Source of the DNA: Thermovibrio ammonificans HB-1
Lineage (GTDB): Bacteria; Aquificota; Aquificia; Desulfurobacteriales; Desulfurobacteriaceae
NCBI RefSeq assembly: GCF_000185805.1
Contig: NC_014926.1
Location: forward strand, 1,010,418 to 1,074,417
Direction: 5' to 3'
DNA length: 64,000 bases
The notes under the pieces are model-generated. The model was not told where the DNA came from, made no database searches, and was given only the letters and a program-made list of their open reading frames with translations. Each line of letters starts with the position of its first letter. The stretch's first letter is position 1. Below, piece after piece: positions 57,310-64,000 of this stretch. The translations under genes were made by a program, and so were the position numbers.

Positions 57310-58671
57310 TTACAAATCGAACACCTTACCGGGGTTCAAGATGTTCTTCGGGTCAAGTGCACGCTTTACAGCCTTCATCTTCTCAAGGGCAGGACCAACC
57401 TCAAGAGGGAGAAACTCCTTCTTCATCCAGCCTATACCGTGTTCCCCCGATATGGAGCCCTCCAGGGCTACGGTCAACTCGAAAACTTCCCTGACAGCCT
57501 GCTCCACTCTATCCGCCTCGTGGGGTTCATACATAAAGTTAACGTGAATATTGCCGTCCCCGGCATGGCCGAAGTTAACAACCATCAGGTTATACTTATC
57601 GGCAATTCTGTAGACATTTTTAATAAGCTCAGGAATCCGGCTTCTGGGGACAACAACGTCCTCGTTAATCTTTTTGGGCTTAAGCTGCACTATAGCCGGA
57701 GAGACAGCCCTTCTTGCCATCCAGAGCGCCTCCCTCTCCTGCTTGGTAGCCGCAGTCTTAATCTCCTCCGCCCCTGCAGCCTTGCACACCTCAACAGCCC
57801 GAGATATAAGCTCATCTACAACGGCCTCGTAACCGTCAACCTCTATTATTAACAACCCTTCGGCATAAGTAGGGAGGCCTATCTTTGCATACCTCTCAAC
57901 GGCAACTATGGAGTTCTTATCGAGGAACTCGCAGGCCGTGGGTATAACCTTAGCCTTAAACATATCGGCAACCGCCTGGGCAGCCTGCTCAACTTTCGGG
58001 AAAACAGCAAGAGCGGTTCTAACGGCTTCAGGTTTGGGAATCAGCTTCAGATAAGCCTTAGTGATAAAGGCAAGGGTCCCCTCCGAACCCACTATCAAGT
58101 CCTTCAGGTTGTAACCGGCAACCGACTTAACAGCTTTAGAGCCCACCTTGGCAACGGTTCCGTCTGCAAAAACTACTTCAAGCTGCATAACGTAATCCTT
58201 GGTAACACCGTACTTAACACACCTTGGGCCGCCGGCGTTCTCCGCTATATTTCCTCCTATAGTGGAGTACTTATAACTCGATGGGTCGGGAGGGTAAAAG
58301 AGCCCTCTCTTCTCTACTTCCACCTGAAGGTCGTAGGTAACCACTCCCGGCTCAACGAGAACTCCTAAGTTATCCTCGTCAATCTCAACAATCGAGTTCA
58401 TCTTCTCGGTTGAAACAACAATCCCCCCCTCCAAGGGAGCAGCCCCTCCGGTAAGCCCCGAACCTGCGCCTCTGGGGTAAACCGGAATCCCCTCCTCACT
58501 TGCAAAAGCCAAAATTTTCGCAACGTCTTCGGTAGTTTCGGGAAACACAACAACGTCGGGGACTCCCCTGTACCCGGTAGGAGTTCCGTCGTAAGCGTAA
58601 GAGAGCCTCCAACTCTGAGAGTCCTTTACCTTTTCGGATCCGAGTACCTCTCTGAGCTTTTTGCCTAACAT
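57310..58671 (-). CDS. glcD: FAD-linked oxidase, GlcD family (glycolate/lactate dehydrogenase-like)
   Basis: 453 residues. The FAD-binding PCMH domain has V-Y-P-R-G-A-G-S-G-L-T-G-G (about 66-78) and G-G-N-I-A-E-N-A-G-G-P (about 145). The FAD-oxidase C-terminal domain has N-F-G-H-A-G-D-G-N-I-H-V and E-H-G-I-G near the end. Such enzymes oxidise D-2-hydroxy acids. Usually glcE and an iron-sulfur glcF are adjacent; neither is here. ATG with GGAGG; divergent from the polysaccharide operon. Confidence 0.9.
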   Translation of the reverse strand: MLGKKLREVLGSEKVKDSQSWRLSYAYDGTPTGYRGVPDVVVFPETTEDVAKILAFASEEGIPVYPRGAGSGLTGGAAPLEGGIVVSTEKMNSIVEIDEDNLGVLVEPGVVTYDLQVEVEKRGLFYPPDPSSYKYSTIGGNIAENAGGPRCVKYGVTKDYVMQLEVVFADGTVAKVGSKAVKSVAGYNLKDLIVGSEGTLAFITKAYLKLIPKPEAVRTALAVFPKVEQAAQAVADMFKAKVIPTACEFLDKNSIVAVERYAKIGLPTYAEGLLIIEVDGYEAVVDELISRAVEVCKAAGAEEIKTAATKQEREALWMARRAVSPAIVQLKPKKINEDVVVPRSRIPELIKNVYRIADKYNLMVVNFGHAGDGNIHVNFMYEPHEADRVEQAVREVFELTVALEGSISGEHGIGWMKKEFLPLEVGPALEKMKAVKRALDPKNILNPGKVFDL

Positions 58672-58686
58672 AGAGCCTCCTGCAGT

Positions 58687-58716
58687 GTTCTACGAACATA
58701 TGCTTTATGATATACT
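58687..58716 (+). promoter_or_regulatory. Possible promoter and dyad upstream of the polysaccharide operon
   Basis: TATACT at 58711-58716 could be a -10 box; 17 bases upstream is a weak TTCTAC. That hexamer lies in the dyad TGTTC-TAC-GAACA (58687-58699), a possible operator between the divergent glcD and polysaccharide genes. Confidence 0.35.
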
Positions 58717-58743
58717 GCTACTACAAAACGAACAAGGTAACAA

Positions 58744-58756
58744 CGGAGGACCTCCG
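58744..58756 (+). promoter_or_regulatory. Hairpin overlapping the ribosome-binding site of the Wzz-like gene
   Basis: CGGAG-GAC-CTCCG forms a 5-bp hairpin that contains the GGAGG of the ribosome site and ends at the base before the GTG start. It could restrain translation until melted. Confidence 0.5.
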
Positions 58757-59923
58757 GTGTCTGAACCTCAGAACCGTTACCCTTACTACGGGGAAGACGA
58801 CGAAATAGACCTATATGAACTTTGGTTAACACTAAAAAAAAGAAAAAAGATAGTAGCGGCAGTTACCTTAATAATCACAGCAATAGGAGTTGCGTATGCC
58901 TTCCTGGCAACTCCCGTTTACAGAACTCAAACAACCCTAATACCCCTCGGGGGGAAAAGTAGTGGCCTTTCATCCATCCTTTCCTCCCTCCCTATCAGCT
59001 TACCAATTGGAGGCTCGTCATCGGGGCTAACCGTAGAGGCGGTTCTAAAAAGTAGAACCTTAAAAGAGGATATCATTAAACAATTGAATCTCCTTCCTCT
59101 TCTATTTCCAAATAAATGGGACCCAGAGACAAAGAGTTGGAAAGTTGAAGGTAACCAACATCCACCGACCGTTTTAGATGGGGTGAAGAAGCTTCAAAAA
59201 CTCATGAGCACCTCAACAGATAAACAAACAGGCGTGATTACCCTTACCGTAGATTTCCCCAAAAACCCCGAAATCGCATACAAAATCGCAGAAGCAGCAC
59301 TTAAGGACACTCAAAAAATTCTCAACGAAAAGAGTTTTACCGTAGCCAAGAGATACCGTATATACGTCGGTAAGCAACTGGCACTTGCAAAGGCAAAGCT
59401 GAAAGAGCTCGAGAGAATCTATCAAGAGTTTCTCGAAGGAAAGATAAAGGAAGTTCCCCTGATATTTGGCTCCTCGACCGACCTTGCAGACGTATCAAAC
59501 GTGACAGACACAGCCTCAGAACCTGACGTTAAGAGTTTAAAACAGGAGATTGAAAAACTTAGAGAGAGAATCAGGCGGATACAAAGAAGCGCTCCACCGA
59601 GCTTCATCCCCGTGTCCCAGTACCAGATGAACGTTCAAAAGCTCGAAGCTCAGATGGACATCGCATTCAAACTCGTTGGCATGCTCATAAACGAATACGA
59701 AATGGCAAAAGCCCAAGAGATGAAAGAGCAGATATCCTTCCAAGTTATAGACCCCCCTTATATCCCCGAAGAAGACAAACCCTACAAACCCAAAAAAGCT
59801 CTGATAATAGCTATCAGTTTAATTGCTGGCCTCTTCATAGGAGTATTTGCAGCGTTTTTCAAAGAGTGGCTCGAAAACGCAAAAAGAAAGAAGAAGGAGC
59901 TTCCCGAAACGGAGGTTAAATAA
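58757..59923 (+). CDS. Wzz/PCP-type polysaccharide chain-length/export protein
   Basis: 388 residues. A first membrane helix (about 32-52) follows an acidic N-terminus with D-L-Y-E-L-W-L-T-L-K-K-R-K-K, typical of Wzz domains. A long periplasmic region with coiled coil (about 190-330) precedes a second membrane helix (about 345-367) and basic tail. No tyrosine kinase domain follows, so it is the PCP part alone. It should work with the SLBB exporter downstream. GTG start chosen because GGAGG lies 7 bases before it; longer readings cross the promoter. Confidence 0.88.
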   Translation: MSEPQNRYPYYGEDDEIDLYELWLTLKKRKKIVAAVTLIITAIGVAYAFLATPVYRTQTTLIPLGGKSSGLSSILSSLPISLPIGGSSSGLTVEAVLKSRTLKEDIIKQLNLLPLLFPNKWDPETKSWKVEGNQHPPTVLDGVKKLQKLMSTSTDKQTGVITLTVDFPKNPEIAYKIAEAALKDTQKILNEKSFTVAKRYRIYVGKQLALAKAKLKELERIYQEFLEGKIKEVPLIFGSSTDLADVSNVTDTASEPDVKSLKQEIEKLRERIRRIQRSAPPSFIPVSQYQMNVQKLEAQMDIAFKLVGMLINEYEMAKAQEMKEQISFQVIDPPYIPEEDKPYKPKKALIIAISLIAGLFIGVFAAFFKEWLENAKRKKKELPETEVK

Positions 59924-62856
59924 TGCGGCTTCTCATCACGCTTTTAACCCTATCAATAATAGGGCAACAAGCCTTTGCCCAATCAACTGCAGGTGTGGGC
60001 TCAATGGGAACAGTAACGGGCTCAGAAGCTGCCCAGCTCTTACAGAGCCTATCGGGTAGTTCTGCAACCCAATCTACAACCGGTGGTACCACAACAGGCG
60101 GGTTACCCGGACTGCCGGGTGAAATGGGCACAGGCGGAGGTTTAAATCAAAATACGCAAGTAGAAAACCTTAAATCGATGATAAAAAGCCTTGAGTCCCA
60201 AGAAGGAGCTTCTCAATCAGAGTCCCAAGAAAGCCAAAAAGGTGAGACAGAAGAAACACAATCGGTGTCCTCTACTGCAAGCAGCCTAACCCTATCCCCG
60301 GTAGAACAAGGCTTTTTCTCCAGAACGGCAAACCTGGGAATTAAACTTAAACAGTTCGGCTACGATTTCTTCAGAGGAAGGCCGAAAATAGCAACTGCCG
60401 TTCCCGTAGACTCAAGTTACGTTTTAGGCCCCGGAGACCAGCTGATACTCTACGTTATAGGCGCCCCGCCGAACTCAGGGATTCCTCCGGTTTTAACGCT
60501 AAACGTAGACAAAGAGGGAAAAGTCTACGTCCCGGGAGTAGGCGTTTTTTACGTATGGGGAATGACACTCGGAGAGGCTCAAAGGCTAATAGCGCGCTCT
60601 CTGGGACTCAACATAAAACTCACGGTCGGAAAACTGAGGACCTTCCCCGTTTACGTGTCGGGGGAAGTAAACAGACCCGGAGCCGTTGTAGTGACAGGTA
60701 TCAACACTGTAGTTGACGCGTTAATGCTTGCTGGAGGAATTAAAAAGGACGGAACACTGAGGAACGTAATAGTCACAAGGAAAACGCCGAAAGGAATAAA
60801 GAGAATCCACATAGACTTTTACAAGCTGCTCCTCAAAGGTGAACCTGTAGACATCAGACTGAAAGACGGCGACGTCATATTCGTAGGTCCCATAGGAAAA
60901 GTCGCAGGTGTCGGAGGTAGAGTTAAAAGACCTGCCATTTACGAGCTTAAAGGGGGTGAAACCCTTAAAGACCTAATTCAGATGGCAGGAGGAGTTCTCC
61001 CGTCAAGTTACAGGTACAAAGTAACCATTCAGCGCTACGAAAACCACCAGTTCTTAAAACTCATCCAGGGGAACCTGTCTAACCCGGCGTTTATGAACCA
61101 AAAAGTAAAAGACGGAGACCTCGTCCTAATAAAGCAAGTTTTATCGGTTCCGCAAAACGCCGTACTCGTTACCGGGTACACCCCCTACCCGGGAATGTAC
61201 CAGTTTAAACCCGGACTCAAACTCTCCCAGCTCCTCAAGCCCGACTTCTTTTTCAGCGACTCAAACATGAAGTTTGCATACATAAAGAGAATTTATCCGC
61301 CCGGCTCTGAGCCCAGATACATAGCCTTTGCTCCGGAAGATGTCCTTGCAGGAACCTTTGACCTCACCCTTGAACCCCAAGACACAATAGTGCTGTTCAG
61401 ATTCGGCCAAGACCAAGAAATAGACTTCAACAAAATAAGAGACGCATTTGTAGTAAAAGGGGAAATCAACTACCCGGGAGTCTACGCTTACAAGAAAGGG
61501 GAACACATCTCCGATATCCTTAAACCCTCCTTACTTACCCTCAACACAAACCTCGACTACGCCGAAATAGACAGAAGAGACCCAAAAACTTTAGATATAG
61601 TTAAAATAATCGGGTTCTCACCGGCCAAAGTCCTCGCCGGGAAAGAGGACATAGAGATTAAACCTCTGGACGTTATCAGATTCTTCCCTAAGTTCATCTA
61701 CCCGCCGATAAAGGTTTCCGGCCTTGTTAAACACTCCTACTACATTCCCTACCACAAAGGTATAAAGCTCTCTGAAGCGCTTTCAAAGGCCCAGTTTGAA
61801 GGCGATGTAAAGAACCTGAAAGTTGAGATATTCAGAAGCGAGCAGAGCAGCGAAAAGTCACAAACATCTTTAGAGAAGGCCGAAAACATTCAAGTTAAAG
61901 CAACACAGGGAGAAGAGCTTATCAAAGAGAATAAAGGAACGGTATACCTTTACGACCTACTCATAAAACACAACAAAGACGTAGACATCACCCTGAAACC
62001 GGGCGATAGGCTCGTCATCCAGAAAGTTGCTCCGGATGAGATAGTAGAAAAAGTCAGCGTAATGGGATACGTAAACAGGCCCGGCGTCTTCAAGATTAAC
62101 GATAAAACAACCCTTTACGACGTTCTCAAAGCGGCAGGCGGCTTCAGGCCCGATGCCTTCCCCCAAGGAATTATCATCCTGAGAGAGTCTGTAAGAAAAA
62201 TGCAGGAAGAGAGACTCCAGAAGGCCATAGCCCTCATGAAACAGCAGCTTGAGAAAGAAGAAGCAGGGGTAATGCAGTCAGACTTAACAGCTGAAGAGCT
62301 TCGCGCCCGCCAGGCCGCATTTGAGGCTAAGAGGAAACTCCTGGCAGAACTCGAGAAAGTTCAGGTAACGGGAAGGATTTCGGGCATAAAGGTCCCCTTC
62401 GACCTTGAAAAGCTGAAAAACTCACCCTACAACATCCTCCTTGAAGACGGAGACAGGATAATAGTTCCCAAAAGACCCCAAAGCGTGCTGATATTTGGAG
62501 AGGTCTACAACCCGTCGGCGTTCGTATACAAGAAAGGCATAACGGTAAGAGACTGCATAGCACTTGCCGGAGGCTTAACAAGGGATGCAGATAAAGAGAA
62601 CATATTCGTAATAAAGGCAGACGGAACCACGGTTTCCTCAAATGAGGGCAGCAGCCTCATCTCCTGGGACGGAGTTAGAAAGCGGTTCATCTGGGGCGGT
62701 AGCAGCTCCATACTCGACTATAAACTGCAACCGGGAGATGCGGTTATAGTACCCACAAAAATCCACGTTCCGATTATGTGGAGGCCCCTCATAAGGGATG
62801 TTGTGCAGATAATCTACCAGTCCGCACTTACCGTTTACACAATTTCAAAGCTGTGA
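59923..62856 (+). CDS. Multi-SLBB polysaccharide export protein (Wza-like)
   Basis: 977 residues. A signal peptide (about 1-19) and a Ser/Gly/Thr-rich linker precede the export domain with Y-V-L-G-P-G-D-Q-L (about 160). Then come several SLBB domains recognisable by V-x-G-x-V-x-x-P-G (Y-V-S-G-E-V-N-R-P-G, V-K-G-E-I-N-Y-P-G, V-M-G-Y-V-N-R-P-G, I-F-G-E-V-Y-N-P-S). No lipobox Cys is at the N-terminus. It is more than twice the length of Wza because of the extra repeats. The ATG overlaps the Wzz-like stop (TAATG). A membrane-embedding helix is likely at the C-terminal end. Confidence 0.9.
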   Translation: MRLLITLLTLSIIGQQAFAQSTAGVGSMGTVTGSEAAQLLQSLSGSSATQSTTGGTTTGGLPGLPGEMGTGGGLNQNTQVENLKSMIKSLESQEGASQSESQESQKGETEETQSVSSTASSLTLSPVEQGFFSRTANLGIKLKQFGYDFFRGRPKIATAVPVDSSYVLGPGDQLILYVIGAPPNSGIPPVLTLNVDKEGKVYVPGVGVFYVWGMTLGEAQRLIARSLGLNIKLTVGKLRTFPVYVSGEVNRPGAVVVTGINTVVDALMLAGGIKKDGTLRNVIVTRKTPKGIKRIHIDFYKLLLKGEPVDIRLKDGDVIFVGPIGKVAGVGGRVKRPAIYELKGGETLKDLIQMAGGVLPSSYRYKVTIQRYENHQFLKLIQGNLSNPAFMNQKVKDGDLVLIKQVLSVPQNAVLVTGYTPYPGMYQFKPGLKLSQLLKPDFFFSDSNMKFAYIKRIYPPGSEPRYIAFAPEDVLAGTFDLTLEPQDTIVLFRFGQDQEIDFNKIRDAFVVKGEINYPGVYAYKKGEHISDILKPSLLTLNTNLDYAEIDRRDPKTLDIVKIIGFSPAKVLAGKEDIEIKPLDVIRFFPKFIYPPIKVSGLVKHSYYIPYHKGIKLSEALSKAQFEGDVKNLKVEIFRSEQSSEKSQTSLEKAENIQVKATQGEELIKENKGTVYLYDLLIKHNKDVDITLKPGDRLVIQKVAPDEIVEKVSVMGYVNRPGVFKINDKTTLYDVLKAAGGFRPDAFPQGIIILRESVRKMQEERLQKAIALMKQQLEKEEAGVMQSDLTAEELRARQAAFEAKRKLLAELEKVQVTGRISGIKVPFDLEKLKNSPYNILLEDGDRIIVPKRPQSVLIFGEVYNPSAFVYKKGITVRDCIALAGGLTRDADKENIFVIKADGTTVSSNEGSSLISWDGVRKRFIWGGSSSILDYKLQPGDAVIVPTKIHVPIMWRPLIRDVVQIIYQSALTVYTISKL

Positions 62857-62904
62857 TAGGATTTTTGTATATATTTAAGGATGAACACCCTTAAGGAGGG
62901 GACT

Positions 62905-63240
62905 ATGAAGAAATTTCTCGGTATCGTAACAGCACTCATGCTCATGACAACACCTGCCTTTGCAGCAGCCGAAGCCGGAGCAGCAGGTGCAGGCGGTGCC
63001 GGTGGTGCAAGCGCCGGAGCAGCAGGTGCAGCAGGCGCAGCAGCCGGTGCCGGAGCAGGTGTAGGAGCAGGTGCTGCTGCAACCGGAGCCGCAGTAGGAG
63101 CGGCAGCTGCAGGAGCCGCAGCTGCAACATCTGCAGCAATCGCTGCAGGAGCCGTAGTTGCAGCATCCGTTGTTTCTGCTACAGCAGCGGCCGGAAGCGA
63201 CACAACACCTGCACACATCGCAGTTGTAGCTCACCACTAA
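62905..63240 (+). CDS. Ala/Gly-rich small exported protein (GfcA/YjbE-like)
   Basis: 111 residues: signal peptide (M-K-K-F-L-G-I-V-T-A-L-M-L-M-T-T-P-A-F-A) then an almost pure Ala/Gly tract with a few Val, Ser and Thr. The end is polar and His-rich (S-D-T-T-P-A-H-I-A-V-V-A-H-H). E. coli GfcA and YjbE are similarly small, exported and low-complexity, and sit just before YjbH/GfcD-type barrel genes, as here. The mature part may be a fibrous or matrix polypeptide. ATG with AAGGAGGG. Codons use GCA/GCC and GGT/GGA evenly, so this is not a simple DNA repeat. Confidence 0.7.
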   Translation: MKKFLGIVTALMLMTTPAFAAAEAGAAGAGGAGGASAGAAGAAGAAAGAGAGVGAGAAATGAAVGAAAAGAAAATSAAIAAGAVVAASVVSATAAAGSDTTPAHIAVVAHH

Positions 63241-63251
63241 CAACAACTCCC

Positions 63252-63270
63252 GCCGGGCTCTGTGCCCGGC
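63252..63270 (+). terminator. Hairpin between GfcA/YjbE-like and YjbH-like genes
   Basis: A perfect 7-bp stem GCCGGGC / GCCCGGC with loop TCTGT, 11 bases past the small gene's stop. There is no T-run, so it is more likely an mRNA-stabilising or partial attenuation hairpin than a full terminator. Confidence 0.5.
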
Positions 63271-63290
63271 ATACAGGGTAAAAAGGGGTG

Positions 63291-64000
63291 ATGAAAAAAC
63301 TCACAAAGATTCGGGGTTTTGTTTTATTAACTACGCTTTTTGTAACCCTCTCAACAACAAAAAGAGAAGCCCTTGGATACGACATACTCTCAAACTTCGG
63401 TAGAACGGGCCTACTTGAGATACCGACAGCCTACGTAATACAGGACGGACACCTGGCCTTCGGAACCTCTTACGTTTACCCCTACCTCAGGTTCTACGGA
63501 AACGTAGGCTTCTTCCCCGGCCTTGAGCTGGGAGGAGACATAACCGAAATCAGAGATGTAGTTGTAAAGGGAGGCATTTGGACAGGATACGGCTTTTATA
63601 AAGACAAAGCCTTCTTTGCAAAATACCAGATACTACCGGAAACAGAAAAATTTCCTGCAATAGCCGTAGGGTGGGACGACTTTCACGGAACCAAACTATT
63701 TGAATCAAAGTACTTCGTCATCTCAAAGTACATAGACACCGGAATTCCCCAAAACGTAACAATCGGCTATTCTACGGGAGTTTTAAAAGGCCCCCTCTTC
63801 GGTTCTGAAATACTGCTACATCCGAAATTCTCGTTCATAACCGAATACGCCCCGATAAAGAAAAGTAAATACTTCGGCTTAGAAGACAAAAAAATCAGGA
63901 GCAAGTGGAACTTCGGGTTAAAGTGGCAACCCCTCTCCTGGGCCCAGTTTGTCCTCTCCTATCAGAGGGGAAAGGAGATAGGCTTAAACGTTAACGTTAA
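63291..64000 (+). CDS. YjbH-like exopolysaccharide outer-membrane protein (3' truncated by window edge)
   Basis: The frame is open from the ATG at 63291 to the window end (about 236 residues seen). Signal peptide, then F-G-R-T-G-L-L-E-I-P-T-A-Y, the characteristic opening of YjbH/GfcD family barrels, and aromatic beta-strand-like sequence with W-D-D-F-H-G-T. These proteins accompany capsule or exopolysaccharide exporters in the outer membrane. A ribosome site AGGGG precedes the ATG. It completes a Wzz - SLBB - GfcA/YjbE - YjbH arrangement. Confidence 0.8.
   Translation, partial: MKKLTKIRGFVLLTTLFVTLSTTKREALGYDILSNFGRTGLLEIPTAYVIQDGHLAFGTSYVYPYLRFYGNVGFFPGLELGGDITEIRDVVVKGGIWTGYGFYKDKAFFAKYQILPETEKFPAIAVGWDDFHGTKLFESKYFVISKYIDTGIPQNVTIGYSTGVLKGPLFGSEILLHPKFSFITEYAPIKKSKYFGLEDKKIRSKWNFGLKWQPLSWAQFVLSYQRGKEIGLNVNV

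Noticed and set aside
62875-63246. Cysteine-rich minus-strand ORF opposite the Ala/Gly-rich gene
   Set aside because: GCA/GGC-type codons read backwards give Cys-rich translation. The plus-strand gene has a ribosome site and signal peptide.

Overview
The window looks like a chromosomal segment of a thermophilic, anaerobic, Gram-negative bacterium of the Aquificota, most probably the Desulfurobacteriaceae (Thermovibrio/Desulfurobacterium type). This placement is inference from several things: short intergenic gaps, about 50% GC, frequent GTG and TTG starts behind strong GGAGG sites, LPS genes (lpxC, hldD, waaF), flagellar motor genes, and an unusual number of archaeal-type enzymes in an otherwise bacterial gene set. 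Those enzymes are type II 3-dehydroquinate synthase, archaeal-type methionine adenosyltransferase, NurA, a beta-CASP/CPSF-like RNase and AmmeMemoRadiSam radical SAM. No rRNA is present, and there is one tRNA (tRNA-Pro, anticodon CGG).

Layout. 1-5071 (+): end of mutL, NCS2 permease, htpX, ClC transporter, coaBC. 5055-12473 (mostly -): rlmB, a tiny ORF, GNAT, MATE (+), NtrY-like kinase, nnr, def, TIM-barrel isomerase. 12542-16463 (+): a large outer-membrane barrel, hisI, hisE and a PocR-GGDEF protein interrupted by one in-frame TGA. 16460-18030 (-): HIT protein and a penicillin-binding protein. 18087-20927 (+): nurA, methyltransferase, 2-selenouridine synthase. 20894-29969: SPOR protein, amrS, PEBP, beta-CASP RNase plus an unknown partner, lpxC, a B12/radical SAM protein with an apparent CTG start, hsp20. 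30046-39291: polX, thioesterase, secreted protein, YggS, DHQ synthase II, hldD, hspR-clpC. 39334-41815: a small orphan CRISPR array beside a decayed Mu-like phage head module. 41845-48743: tRNA-Pro, waaF, methionine adenosyltransferase, DUF255 protein, KamA-like protein, coiled-coil protein, MBL hydrolase. 48771-55028 (+): a small secreted ORF directly before secA, then secA, LysM-NlpC/P60, degP-like protease and a sigma factor. 55009-58671 (-): two motB, motA, glcD. 58757-64000 (+): an exopolysaccharide export operon (Wzz-like, SLBB/Wza-like, GfcA/YjbE-like, YjbH-like).

Three observations stand out. (1) The PocR-GGDEF gene reads through a TGA in a place compatible with selenocysteine. A hairpin follows the TGA at a bacterial SECIS-like distance, and a selenium-using tRNA enzyme lies 4 kb away. 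(2) The 91-residue signal-peptide ORF before secA ends in R-A-S-P plus exactly four residues. This matches the R-A-G-P plus four residues of E. coli SecM, and the secA ribosome-binding site can pair with sequence just after the ORF's stop. It is a candidate SecM-type secretion monitor in a lineage where I know of none. (3) A perfect 14-bp inverted repeat flanks the hspR promoter, with one arm covering the hspR start codon, so the transcript that is made could decide whether hspR is translated.

All calls come from reading the sequence and from remembered family motifs. No database search was run.
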